Below, piece by piece: positions 1 to 6,180 of a stretch of DNA of 38,175 nucleotides (position 1 is the first letter of the stretch; the number at the start of each line of letters is the position of its first letter). Below the pieces are notes generated by a model. That model did no database searches, was not told the origin of the DNA, and saw only the letters and a list, made by a program, of their open reading frames with translations. The translations under genes were made by a program, and so were the position numbers. The stretch lies in IMG/VR virus record IMGVR_UViG_3300048586_000886, positions 1-38,175 of that record. One strand, 5' to 3'. Source of the stretch: a virus.

Positions 1-1119
1 TCAGTCCTTTGCGCGGGACGATTGGCTAACCTCCGGTTGAAGGTTAGCCAATTCCCACCTGGAGACGGCCTGAATGGCCTGGGTCGCCATGGCCTTCTGG
101 TCAGCGCCGGCGGTGTAGATCGCCACTTCGGAATCGCCGGACCAACCGCCTGCCGCCTTCAATCCCTGCTGGCTGATGCCCAAGTCTGCCGCCCGGCGGG
201 CGGCTGCTTTCCTGAGGCCGTGGGCCGTGCAGTGGGGCAGGCCGGCGGCATCGCACCAGTCCCGCACGCGGTTGCCGAAGCCTGCAGCTGTGAACGGGTT
301 CCCGGCCTCTGTGATCAGGTAGGTGCGGATGCCTGTTTTCGGCATGGCGCGGATCGCATCGAGCAGCTGCGGCGCGGCTGGCAGCCACAGGCACTTCTTC
401 GTTTTCCCCTGCCGATACTGGATCTGCCCTTCGCGGATGTGCTGGGGGCCGAACAGGCGGGCATCCCCCCGCCGCTGGAAGGTCCACAGCATGATCTCCA
501 GCGCCAGGCGCGCGGTGGTGCCAAGCGGGTGGTGCGCGCGGTACTGGGCGATCTCATCCTCAGTCCAGCTGTGATAGCCGCCCGTTTTCGGCACCTTCAC
601 CTTATCGGCCAGCGCCACCGGGTTTTCCGAGATCCAGCCCAGCTTCACCGCGTAGGCGAACAGGCGCAGCAGCTGCTTCCTGAGGCTGTGGGCCGCGACG
701 GGGCCGCCCAGCAGGCGCCCCTTTGGCCCGGGGCGCTTTTCCATCTTCCGCGCGATGATGCGTTCGATGTGATCCCAGCGAAAATTCCCGACCATGTCTT
801 TGCCGAATTCCGCCACGAACGGATCGAGAATCAGGCGGCGCCGGTGCCGGTCAGCCTCTGATGTGCCGAGGTGGTTCGGGCTGGAATAGTAGCGCGACGC
901 CAGATCCGCGACGGATCGCGGGATGGCGCGCCCTTCGCCGGGGCTGATCCGGGCGCCGGCCTCCGCCTGCTTCAGCTCGGCGGCGAAACCCGGCGTATCT
1001 GGCGGCGTGGTGAAATAATAGGTGGGATGCCCCGCCTTGCGCCAGCGCCAGCGGACCTTGCCATGCCGATCCGTGAAAGAGCTGACGTTGGGGTAGCGGC
1101 GCTTCTTAGGTGTTCGCAT
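1..1119 (-). CDS. int: Phage integrase (tyrosine recombinase)
   Basis: A 372-residue tyrosine recombinase that would catalyse site-specific integration and excision of the phage. The C-terminal catalytic domain shows the expected residues: Arg216 in TFQRRGDAR, Lys239 in QGKTKK, His300 and Arg303 in HGLR, Trp326 in GGWSG and the nucleophile Tyr335 in AIYT. A core-binding domain precedes it (about residues 70-180) with an Arg/Lys-rich N-terminus for arm-site binding. I chose the ATG at 1119 (MRTPKKRR) because it sits in a 14-nt overlap with the upstream 66-aa gene; an in-frame ATG at 1155 lies deeper inside that gene and has no ribosome site. It is the last gene of a leftward operon and so should be controlled from the operators near 2367-2405. 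Identity is certain at family level; the attachment site is not in the window. Confidence 0.96.
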   Translation of the reverse strand: MRTPKKRRYPNVSSFTDRHGKVRWRWRKAGHPTYYFTTPPDTPGFAAELKQAEAGARISPGEGRAIPRSVADLASRYYSSPNHLGTSEADRHRRRLILDPFVAEFGKDMVGNFRWDHIERIIARKMEKRPGPKGRLLGGPVAAHSLRKQLLRLFAYAVKLGWISENPVALADKVKVPKTGGYHSWTEDEIAQYRAHHPLGTTARLALEIMLWTFQRRGDARLFGPQHIREGQIQYRQGKTKKCLWLPAAPQLLDAIRAMPKTGIRTYLITEAGNPFTAAGFGNRVRDWCDAAGLPHCTAHGLRKAAARRAADLGISQQGLKAAGGWSGDSEVAIYTAGADQKAMATQAIQAVSRWELANLQPEVSQSSRAKD

Positions 1120-1306
1120 CTTCCAGCAGCCTGTCCAGCGGGTTCCTGAGGCCATCGGGCTGCGTGCTGTCTGTGAAAATCAGGCGCATCTCGCCAGTCG
1201 GCTCGAGCACAATCTGCGCCGGGTTCATGCCGGCCGCAACTGCTGCCTTCAGTGCGCGGGCCATATCGGCCTGGCGAAACCGGGCGCGCCGTTGGGCGGC
1301 GGGCAT
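1106..1306 (-). CDS. Small conserved phage protein, 66 aa
   Basis: A 66-residue basic protein (MPAAQRRARFRQADMARA...) with a predicted N-terminal helix rich in Arg/Ala and a C-terminal part resembling short proteins I have seen next to integrases of alphaproteobacterial prophages. I know of no assigned function. The ATG at 1306 shares one base with the TGA of the gene upstream (TGATG), and its stop lies inside the integrase start region, so all three are translationally coupled. The upstream TTG at 1309 is possible but needs no invoking. It could be a small DNA-binding or excisionase-like partner of the integrase, judged only from charge and position. Confidence 0.7.
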   Translation of the reverse strand: MPAAQRRARFRQADMARALKAAVAAGMNPAQIVLEPTGEMRLIFTDSTQPDGLRNPLDRLLEDANT

Positions 1307-1524
1307 CAAGCCGCCCTCGGTTCGTCGAGCGCCGCCAGCACGGCCTTGCCGAGGGCTGTCAGGCTCAGGCGGCCGTTGTCGAAATCGGCCAGGCCGGAGA
1401 AGACCAGGTGGATATCAGCGCCCATGTCGCCGCAGGATGATCTGCGATCGGGCCGGGCGTGGTATCGCAGCGCGCGCTGGGCCGGTGCGCCGAGCGTCAG
1501 CGCGATGGATGCGGGGTCAGCCAT
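1306..1524 (-). CDS. Small winged-helix-like phage protein, 72 aa
   Basis: A 72-residue protein (MADPASIALTLGAPAQRAL...). The C-terminal half reads DIHLVFSGLADFDNGRLSLTALGKAVLAAL, with a 'LT..G..vl..L' ending that is typical of the last helix and wing of winged-helix DNA-binding domains. That resemblance is the only functional clue. The start codon lies 8 nt inside the upstream gene and the stop overlaps the next start, which fits the compact leftward operon. A regulatory or accessory recombination role is possible but unproven. Confidence 0.6.
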   Translation of the reverse strand: MADPASIALTLGAPAQRALRYHARPDRRSSCGDMGADIHLVFSGLADFDNGRLSLTALGKAVLAALDEPRAA

Positions 1525-1870
1525 TGGTGGGCGGATCCTTTGCCGAGAACTTCGCCCGATAGGCAGTGTGGAGGGCCTGGGCGGCTTCCGCCGTATGGCG
1601 GAGGGCTTCCTCAACCTCTGGGCGGCAGGTGCGGGGGCTGCCGTGGTGCCGGCTGATGCTGTCCGCCAGCTGCTCCAGATCGATCATCAGCCAGTCGAGG
1701 TGGCCGCGAACCTCAAATTCCACGGGGCAGCCGTTCCGGCTGTTCGCCTGATCCACCATCCGCAGCAGCAGCTGGCGCAGGGCCTTCAGCGGGGCCTGCA
1801 TGGCCGGCGGCAGGCGCAGCCGGGGTTGCGCGGGATCGGCGGCGGAGGGGGAGGGCGCCTGCGCGTTCAT
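1517..1870 (-). CDS. Hypothetical phage protein, 117 aa, helical
   Basis: A 117-residue protein with a Pro/Ala-rich N-terminus (MNAQAPSPSAADPAQ...) followed by two long predicted helices (LKALRQLLLRMVDQAN and LIDLEQLADSISRHH-like stretches) and a C-terminal helix rich in Ala/Glu/His. No catalytic motif or family signature is recognised. I chose the ATG at 1870 because it overlaps the TGA of the 39-aa gene upstream as ATGA; a longer in-frame reading to 1921 would run through that gene. It is part of the leftward operon ending in the integrase. Confidence 0.6.
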   Translation of the reverse strand: MNAQAPSPSAADPAQPRLRLPPAMQAPLKALRQLLLRMVDQANSRNGCPVEFEVRGHLDWLMIDLEQLADSISRHHGSPRTCRPEVEEALRHTAEAAQALHTAYRAKFSAKDPPTNG

Positions 1871-1986
1871 GGCAGGAACAGCAGCAGGAACGGGATGGCG
1901 AACACGGCGACCATGCCGCACAGGCTGCCCAGCAGCGCCTCCGGGCGGCGGCCGGCCGGGCGAAGGCAGCGGCGCAGCGCGTTCAT
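1867..1986 (-). CDS. Very small membrane protein, 39 aa
   Basis: A 39-residue reading frame (MNALRRCLRPAGRR...) with a basic N-terminal segment and one hydrophobic segment, LCGMVAVFAIPFLLLFLP, that runs to the C-terminus: a single-span membrane protein with its N-terminus probably in the cytoplasm. Support comes from the start-stop overlaps on both sides (ATGA with the 117-aa gene downstream and TGA/ATG with the 58-aa gene upstream), a pattern unlikely for a random frame. The function is unknown; phage proteins of this size and topology can act in superinfection exclusion or membrane sensing. Confidence 0.5.
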   Translation of the reverse strand: MNALRRCLRPAGRRPEALLGSLCGMVAVFAIPFLLLFLP

Positions 1987-2159
1987 CGCAGCACCGCCAG
2001 CGTCAGCGCGGCGAGGCCGCCACCGATGAGGATGCCCCACAGCAGATCGCCCGCGGTGAGGGGGCCGGGGTGCGGCGCATCGGGGCGATCGAACGGGGGC
2101 ACGGGTTCCGGTTCCGCCGGGTTCACGAATTCGCCGGTGCGGGGATCATGATCCGTCAT
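1983..2159 (-). CDS. Small membrane protein, 58 aa
   Basis: A 58-residue frame (MTDHDPRTGEFVNPAEP...) with an acidic, proline-rich N-terminal half and one C-terminal membrane segment (LLWGILIGGGLAALTLAVL). A tail-anchored inner-membrane protein is the likely topology. Its stop overlaps the start of the 39-aa membrane gene and its start overlaps the stop of the 52-aa gene, so three small membrane proteins in a row are translationally coupled. No family is recognised. Confidence 0.55.
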   Translation of the reverse strand: MTDHDPRTGEFVNPAEPEPVPPFDRPDAPHPGPLTAGDLLWGILIGGGLAALTLAVLR

Positions 2160-2317
2160 CACCAGCCCCCGCCGACGTGCGGCACGACGATGGTGACGAA
2201 GACGAGGAACACGGCGAACCAGGCGAACAGGCGTGTGAGTTCTTCGAACTCCTGCCGACGCCGGCGGCCGATCCTGTCAGCCTGAAGCCGCGTGAGATCG
2301 TGATAGCGGTGGTTCAT
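2159..2317 (-). CDS. Small membrane protein, 52 aa, first gene of the leftward operon
   Basis: A 52-residue frame (MNHRYHDLTRLQADRIGRRRR...) with a strongly basic amphipathic N-terminus and one membrane span (LFAWFAVFLVFVTIVVPH). A good ribosome site (GGGAGG in GGATGGGAGGCCACACG) lies just upstream of the ATG at 2317, making this the operon's first gene, directly behind the PL-like promoter and its operators. Function unknown. Its stop overlaps the start of the 58-aa gene. Confidence 0.55.
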   Translation of the reverse strand: MNHRYHDLTRLQADRIGRRRRQEFEELTRLFAWFAVFLVFVTIVVPHVGGGW

Positions 2318-2363
2318 CGTGTGGCCTCCCATCCTGCGCCCCGGCTGGGGTTGATGGGAGCTT

Positions 2364-2405
2364 ATGATACGATAAATTCGTATTCGTCAAACGAAAATAT
2401 CGTAG
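2364..2405 (-). promoter_or_regulatory. PL-like promoter with two repressor operators (OL1, OL2)
   Basis: Two 17-bp inverted repeats with identical geometry lie here: ATACGA-TAAAT-TCGTAT (2367-2383, perfect 6-bp arms) and AAACGA-AAATA-TCGTAG (2389-2405). Their centres are 22 bp apart, about two helical turns. The same motif occurs three times between the repressor and the Cro-like gene at 6688-6751, so these are very probably operators of the phage repressor. On the minus strand a TTGACG -35 (2385-2390) and a TATCAT -10 (2364-2369) flank the first operator, with a rather short 15-bp spacer. Repressor bound here would silence the leftward operon including the integrase. Confidence 0.75.
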
Positions 2406-2542
2406 CCATGCACTACACCATTGGTTACACTGCGCTCGCGCTGCGACCAATGGTTGCCGCAGCCAGCCAAGGACGCATCAATGAATCTGACTCCACTTCG
2501 GTTGCCGCCTGCGCCAGTGTCGCCGCGAAAGGGCGGTTGCGT

Positions 2543-3091
2543 ATGGGCACAAAAAGAATCTGGGGCCGGGTATTTGCGCCATTCGGCGCGCTGGCGCTGC
2601 TGGTGATCAGCGCGAATGTGGAGCGATGGCTCGTGGCCAACGGCTATGACGGCTGGCTGGTTGCCTTGCTCGAAGCCGGTTGGCCCGAAGATGCCCTGTT
2701 CTTCGGACTTCTGCTGCTGCAATTGGCAGCACTCTATCTGCTGCTGATCGGGCTTCTTCCCGTGTGGGACTGGATCTGGCCGAAGATCGACCGACGGATC
2801 AATCGACAGCAACACCAAAAAGCCGAGCTTCTGAGAAGCATCATGGCTTCCCGTGTTGAGCTTATATCGAGCGGCGCGATCAGTGCGACAATCGTCTGCT
2901 TCCGGAAGCTAGAAGAAGCGGGATTCGGCATCCCGGTTGAAGGCGTGAACCCTGACCGCGCGCTATGGTATTTGGAGATGCTATCGGCACATATCGAGGC
3001 TTTTGGAGTGGAGGTGGCGCGGGATGAGAGCGCCAAATTTGCCGCTCACGCGGTGAGGTCGAATGGGCAAAATATCCCGGATTGGCGCTGA
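2543..3091 (+). CDS. Two-TM membrane protein of unknown function
   Basis: A 182-residue protein (MGTKRIWGRVFAPFG...) with two hydrophobic segments: residues about 10-25 (FAPFGALALLVISAN) and about 50-75 (DALFFGLLLLQLAALYLLLIGLLPV). A cytoplasmic, mixed alpha/beta domain of about 100 residues follows, starting with the basic stretch PKIDRRINRQQHQK. I know no family for it. The ATG at 2543 is preceded by GGGCGG; the frame is open further upstream to an ATG at 2409, but that extension crosses the operator region and lacks a ribosome site. It sits immediately upstream of a ShosTA-like pair and outside the phage core, so an accessory defence or superinfection-exclusion role is plausible but only inferred. 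Confidence 0.6.
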   Translation: MGTKRIWGRVFAPFGALALLVISANVERWLVANGYDGWLVALLEAGWPEDALFFGLLLLQLAALYLLLIGLLPVWDWIWPKIDRRINRQQHQKAELLRSIMASRVELISSGAISATIVCFRKLEEAGFGIPVEGVNPDRALWYLEMLSAHIEAFGVEVARDESAKFAAHAVRSNGQNIPDWR

Positions 3092-3121
3092 ATCCGCCTC
3101 AGCACCAAATCGGATGCGGCC

Positions 3122-3250
3122 ATGAAGCGGAATGGGCAACTCCCGTGCCGGCGCGGCCCGGTCAAGACGAAGGCGCGGGCCCCCGATATCAGGGACCTGC
3201 ACGACGGGCTGAGGGATTGGACGGTTGGCGACGCCAAGCTGCGCGCATAA
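3122..3250 (+). CDS. Possible 42-aa basic peptide
   Basis: A short frame (MKRNGQLPCRRGPVKTKARAP...) between the membrane protein and the DprA-like gene. It is basic at the N-terminus and ends DLHDGLRDWTVGDAKLRA. No ribosome site of note precedes it and no family is recognised. The rest of the 200-bp gap shows no hairpin or promoter that I would defend. It may be a remnant or not translated at all. Confidence 0.25.
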   Translation: MKRNGQLPCRRGPVKTKARAPDIRDLHDGLRDWTVGDAKLRA

Positions 3251-3293
3251 AGTCGGAGATAGAGAATCATCCCGACACGCGCACGTCGGAGCG

Positions 3294-4208
3294 ATGGAAG
3301 GTCAGGACCTCTTGGGCATGCTGCAACTGGCGAAGCGCGATGATGGGCCGGCTGTGGCGCCGATTTCGCCGGCGCTGGAGCTCGGCGCGTATGAAGCGCT
3401 GTGGCTTCAGCAGGGTGCCAGCTTCAAGAGCCTCGCCGAACGCTTTGCACGCGACCCGGCCGCGCTCCCGTCCGATCTGGTGCCGCATGACGTCGCAACC
3501 GCCACGGCCGAACAGGTGCTCGAGCATCTGTCGCGCCGGAACGTCGGACGGTTCGGCATCAGGATCAACCACGCTGCCGACTATCCCGAAAAGCTCCGGC
3601 ACGCGCGGCATCCAGTCGAGATGCTCTACTATCAAGGTGTCTGGGAGTTGACGGAAACGCGATGCGTCTCAATCGTCGGTAGCAGGGCCGCATCGCCAGA
3701 GGGCCGCCGGAGGGCGCAACAGATTGCCCGGGATCTGGTCGCAAACGACTTCACGATCGTTTCAGGCCTAGCGACCGGCATAGACGCCTCGGCCCATTTA
3801 GCGGCAATGCACCATGGCGGACGGACCATCGCCGTCATCGGGACACCTCTGGGGGATTACTACCCGCGCGAGAACCGGCCGCTGCAGGATGAGATCGCCC
3901 GCAACCATCTCCTGATCTCGCAGGTGCCCGTTCTTCGCTACGCGCTGCAGTCGATCGTGCACAATCGCTTGTTCTTTCCCGAACGCAACGTGACGATGAG
4001 CGCCCTTACCGAAGCCACGATCATCGTCGAGGCAAGCGACACGTCCGGAACGTTGACGCAGGCGAGGGCGGCGCTGCACCAGGGCCGGAAGCTGTTCATT
4101 CTCGACTCCTGCTTCCAGCGAACGGACATCAGCTGGCCGGAGCGGTTTGCCAAGCAGGGTGCGGTCCGCGTCCGAACCATGGACGACATCTGGGCCCATC
4201 TTGAGTAA
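3294..4208 (+). CDS. DprA/Smf-like protein, probable ShosA-type antitoxin
   Basis: A 304-residue protein with the Rossmann-like SMF fold of DprA. The family pattern is clear: VGSRAASPEGRR (V128-G-S-R131), then SGLATGIDASAHLAAM, GGRTIAVIGTPLGDYYPREN, the FPERN segment, and VEASDTSGTLTQARAAL. In DprA these bind single-stranded DNA and RecA during transformation. A standalone copy in phage cargo, overlapping a phosphoribosyltransferase gene, instead matches the ShosTA anti-phage toxin-antitoxin system, in which as I recall the DprA-like ShosA restrains the PRTase toxin ShosT. About 120 N-terminal residues have no recognised motif. The start is uncertain: ATG 3294 has its GGAG only 2 nt away, and ATG 3318 (8 codons later) has a better-spaced AGGA. 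Confidence 0.85.
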   Translation: MEGQDLLGMLQLAKRDDGPAVAPISPALELGAYEALWLQQGASFKSLAERFARDPAALPSDLVPHDVATATAEQVLEHLSRRNVGRFGIRINHAADYPEKLRHARHPVEMLYYQGVWELTETRCVSIVGSRAASPEGRRRAQQIARDLVANDFTIVSGLATGIDASAHLAAMHHGGRTIAVIGTPLGDYYPRENRPLQDEIARNHLLISQVPVLRYALQSIVHNRLFFPERNVTMSALTEATIIVEASDTSGTLTQARAALHQGRKLFILDSCFQRTDISWPERFAKQGAVRVRTMDDIWAHLE

Positions 4209-4848
4209 GCCCCGACTTCAGAAGATCGATGCGTCAAACCTCGTCGACCATAGCCGTCTGACGAATGCCGACGAGTGCTACTTCCTGCGCGAATACACGG
4301 CCAGGGGCGGCTACACCGCGAGCGAAACCAACGACCTGATCTCCAACCTGAAGAAGGTTCCCGGTGTCGCCAGCCAAGGCGAGCTCCATTGGAAGGAGAA
4401 GGCGGTCCGCCGGTTTGCCGACGAATTGACAGGCGCGCTTTCGGAAGGCTGGCGCACAGGCGCCACATTCGTCCCGATTCCGGGATCGAAGGCAAGATCG
4501 GACCCGCATTACGACAACCGGATGGAGCGGGTGTGCCGCGCCATCACGGGAGCGCTGGATGTGCGGATGCTCGTGCGGGCCCGCTACAATACAACCACTT
4601 CGCACAAGGCCGGCGACGGCAATAGGGCGTCAGTTGAAGAGCTCGCCGCGGCGTTCGAAATCGACGAAGCCCTGGCCGCGCCGACGCCGTCCCGGATCTT
4701 CATTGTCGACGATGTCCTGACGGTTGGGAATCATTTTCGGGCGATGTCGGATCTGCTGCGCAGGCGGTTTCCAGAAGCGCGACTGGTGGGCATTTTTCTT
4801 GCCCGCACGGTCAGGCCGGTTGCCAGTTTCGAGTACTTGGATTTCTGA
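4201..4848 (+). CDS. Phosphoribosyltransferase-fold protein, probable ShosT-type toxin
   Basis: A 215-residue protein with a type I phosphoribosyltransferase signature: a beta strand then the PRPP loop in RIFIVDDVLTVGNHF (D170, D171, then T174-V-G176), and an earlier ATFVPIPGSKARSDPHYDNR segment resembling the ComF-type 'PvP.s..r...Rg.n' element. The N-terminal 60 residues (LTNADECYFLREYTARGGY...) are specific to this group. The TTG start at 4201 overlaps the DprA-like gene's TAA by 8 nt, so it is translationally coupled and probably made at a lower level than its partner, as a toxin should be. The in-frame ATG at 4147 lies 60 nt inside the upstream gene. Assignment to ShosT rests on fold plus gene pairing. 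Confidence 0.75.
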   Translation: MSKPRLQKIDASNLVDHSRLTNADECYFLREYTARGGYTASETNDLISNLKKVPGVASQGELHWKEKAVRRFADELTGALSEGWRTGATFVPIPGSKARSDPHYDNRMERVCRAITGALDVRMLVRARYNTTTSHKAGDGNRASVEELAAAFEIDEALAAPTPSRIFIVDDVLTVGNHFRAMSDLLRRRFPEARLVGIFLARTVRPVASFEYLDF

Positions 4849-4851
4849 AAA

Positions 4852-4911
4852 GCTGAGCGCGGCATCGGCCCGATTGTGGTGACGGCGCCCCTACCGGTCG
4901 GCTGAGCGCGG
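4852..4911. repeat. 11-bp direct repeat between convergent genes
   Basis: GCTGAGCGCGG occurs at 4852-4862 and again at 4901-4911, flanking the junction between the rightward PRTase gene and the leftward cassette. Such a short repeat could be a recombination scar at a cargo boundary. It may also be chance, since the sequence is GC-rich. Confidence 0.3.
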
Positions 4912-5340
4912 TGGTGCGGAGGAGGTCTGCTCAAGGCGCCGGAGGCTCTCCTCGATGTTGGTCAAGCGCGCGTCCATCCCACTCATTCGTACTTCGACAT
5001 TGCCGAGCTTCGTGTCGACGACCCTGATGTCCCCGCGCATTTCCCGTTGATCGAGTGCGATCTGCTGAAGCGGGCTGTTGAGCGTCAAGAAGCCGGTAAG
5101 CCCGCCGCCAAGCAACGCTATGAAGCCGGCCGCCATCCACTGCTGCAAGGTACGGATGTCGGATCGCAGCTCGGAAAGCCGAGTTTCGACTGTCTCGCGC
5201 CAAGCCGTCATGTCGTCTCCGCCTCCGTCGCCGTCGCCGTCGCCCATCTTGGGGCCAACTACACTGGTCCCGGTAACGGCAGCAAAGGTAAGCCCTGCTG
5301 ATTGCGGACGCAATACATGGACATTGCCGCTCTCAGGCAT
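4891..5340 (-). CDS. Single-TM coiled-coil protein of unknown function
   Basis: A 149-residue protein. The N-terminal 45 residues are flexible (GDGDGDGGGDD run), followed by a helix WRETVETRLSELRSDIRTLQQ, one membrane span (MAAGFIALLGGGLTGFLTL), then a long heptad-like coiled coil (ALDQREMRGDIRVVDTKLGNVEVRMSG...). The overall plan resembles small phage or plasmid proteins with a membrane anchor between coiled coils. The ATG at 5340 is embedded in the last codons of the upstream gene (8-nt overlap), which supports the full-length start over the internal ATGs at 5247 and 5211. It is the third gene of a leftward cassette. Function unknown. Confidence 0.65.
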   Translation of the reverse strand: MPESGNVHVLRPQSAGLTFAAVTGTSVVGPKMGDGDGDGGGDDMTAWRETVETRLSELRSDIRTLQQWMAAGFIALLGGGLTGFLTLNSPLQQIALDQREMRGDIRVVDTKLGNVEVRMSGMDARLTNIEESLRRLEQTSSAPPRSADR

Positions 5341-5629
5341 ATGCTTTTGCCTTCAGACCCAGCATCTGGGCGACCATGGCTGCAGACGACTCCCCAGCCT
5401 GCACGAGTGATCCAAGGAACTCGGCGGTCCGAAGTGCCGGCCCCTCGAGCACGAAGACGCATTCGATAAGGTCACAATCGCGCAACGTCGGTAGCGGCCC
5501 CCCCGCATAAACCAGGCGACAGCGTAGCAGGGTCTTCTTCTCGAGCACCGCATCGTCGAGTTGGATCGCCTGGTTCTCGACGACTGTGTTGCCGGGACGC
5601 CCCGCTCTCTCTTCTTTCGAATTGTCCAT
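5333..5629 (-). CDS. Conserved hypothetical protein, 98 aa
   Basis: A 98-residue soluble protein. Its middle, CRLVYAGGPLPTLRDCDLIECVFVLEGPALRTAEFLGSL, has the alternating short-strand pattern 'C.lvY.Gg.P....C...eC.f...gpA..T..FL' that I associate with a widespread family of small bacterial proteins without known function. A good ribosome site (AAGGA, 6-nt spacing) precedes the ATG at 5629. It is coupled to the membrane-anchored coiled-coil gene downstream, suggesting the two proteins act together. Confidence 0.65.
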   Translation of the reverse strand: MDNSKEERAGRPGNTVVENQAIQLDDAVLEKKTLLRCRLVYAGGPLPTLRDCDLIECVFVLEGPALRTAEFLGSLVQAGESSAAMVAQMLGLKAKAYA

Positions 5630-5659
5630 GGCGTATCCTTCGCGCTCACATGCATCCGC

Positions 5660-5923
5660 TCAGCGGCTGATCGTCTCGCCGACGGTCGAGTAGGTGAGCT
5701 CCCAGCTGGCCTGCAGCAGATTGCCGCCGCCGCATTTCGATGACAGGGCGGTCAGCACGGTATCGGCGCAGCGGGCGCCAACCGCAGAATTGCCCTTCAG
5801 TACCACCCGATTCCAGGTCATTCCGCTTTCGACCTTTCCCCACATTTCGGCAGCGCTGGCCACAGAAGGGAGCGCCGCTGATGCCGAAACAGCAGCAATC
5901 ACAAGCGCAAATGCTGACCTCAT
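5660..5923 (-). CDS. Small exported protein with signal peptide, 87 aa
   Basis: An 87-residue protein with a clear Sec signal peptide (MRSAFALVIAAVSASAALPSV, probable cleavage after ASA before AEMWG), leaving a mature protein of about 60 residues. Two cysteines (in ARCADT and SSKCGGG) could form a periplasmic disulfide. I chose ATG 5923 because GGGGAG lies 8 nt upstream; a GTG at 5932 is in frame but inside the ribosome site. It is the first gene of a leftward cassette, with a LexA-type box 46-60 bp upstream. Phage morons exported to the periplasm often change the cell surface, but nothing here proves that. Confidence 0.65.
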   Translation of the reverse strand: MRSAFALVIAAVSASAALPSVASAAEMWGKVESGMTWNRVVLKGNSAVGARCADTVLTALSSKCGGGNLLQASWELTYSTVGETISR

Positions 5924-5968
5924 CTGACACACTCCCCCTCAAAGGCCTACTGGCACTCGCATTGACTT

Positions 5969-5983
5969 GTTCCGCATTTGTTC
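5969..5983. promoter_or_regulatory. SOS-like (LexA) box 1
   Basis: GTTC-CGCATTT-GTTC is an exact match to the GTTC-N7-GTTC direct repeat bound by LexA in alphaproteobacteria. It lies 46-60 bp upstream of the leftward exported-protein gene, a sensible operator position. A second match lies at 6099-6113. Eight fixed bases twice within 150 bp is more than expected by chance, but binding is untested. Confidence 0.5.
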
Positions 5984-5985
5984 CA

Positions 5986-6039
5986 CTATGGCCCGCCCCA
6001 ACGGTTGGCGGTCTCTAGGTCAATGGCCACGAAGCGCAC
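5986..6039 (-). pseudogene. Remnant of a DnaQ-family exonuclease gene (17 codons)
   Basis: Reading leftward from a GTG at 6039, the frame gives MRFVAIDLETANRWGGP and then a TAG. The first 13 residues match the conserved N-terminus of DnaQ/DEDD exonuclease-domain proteins, with the ExoI motif D-x-E (D7, E9) in 'FVAIDLETAN'. A run of five Gs sits at ribosome-site distance upstream. Nothing after the stop continues the exonuclease fold (no 'SICQIG'-like segment in any frame), so the gene was cut off after its first motif. It probably marks a deletion or insertion junction in the accessory region. Confidence 0.6.
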
Positions 6040-6098
6040 ACATACCCCCTAACTAATCCACAGAAATCAAACCGGTTTCAACGTGGGGACATTGAATC

Positions 6099-6113
6099 GT
6101 TCCCGTTCCGTTC
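6099..6113. promoter_or_regulatory. SOS-like (LexA) box 2
   Basis: GTTC-CCGTTCC-GTTC again fits GTTC-N7-GTTC, here 60-74 bp upstream of the truncated exonuclease start. It lies in a short GTTCC-like repeat, so chance is a greater risk than for box 1. Nearby, AAACCGGTTT (6069-6078) is a perfect 10-bp palindrome. The rest of the 5924-6180 interval holds no further gene that I support. Confidence 0.35.
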
Positions 6114-6180
6114 GCACCATGGCCGCCTTGGGGAGGTGGTTGAATGGCGTTTCACTGTGACGAGGGTTGCCCGGTGTGCA

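Noticed and set aside
1-60. An attachment-site core next to the integrase
   Set aside because: The window starts at the integrase stop, and I find no matching repeat at the right end (38100-38175) or any tRNA, so no att site can be supported.
4731-4934. A 67-codon minus-strand frame over the end of the PRTase gene
   Set aside because: It is antisense to the PRPP-loop region, which is conserved coding sequence, and shows no family features.
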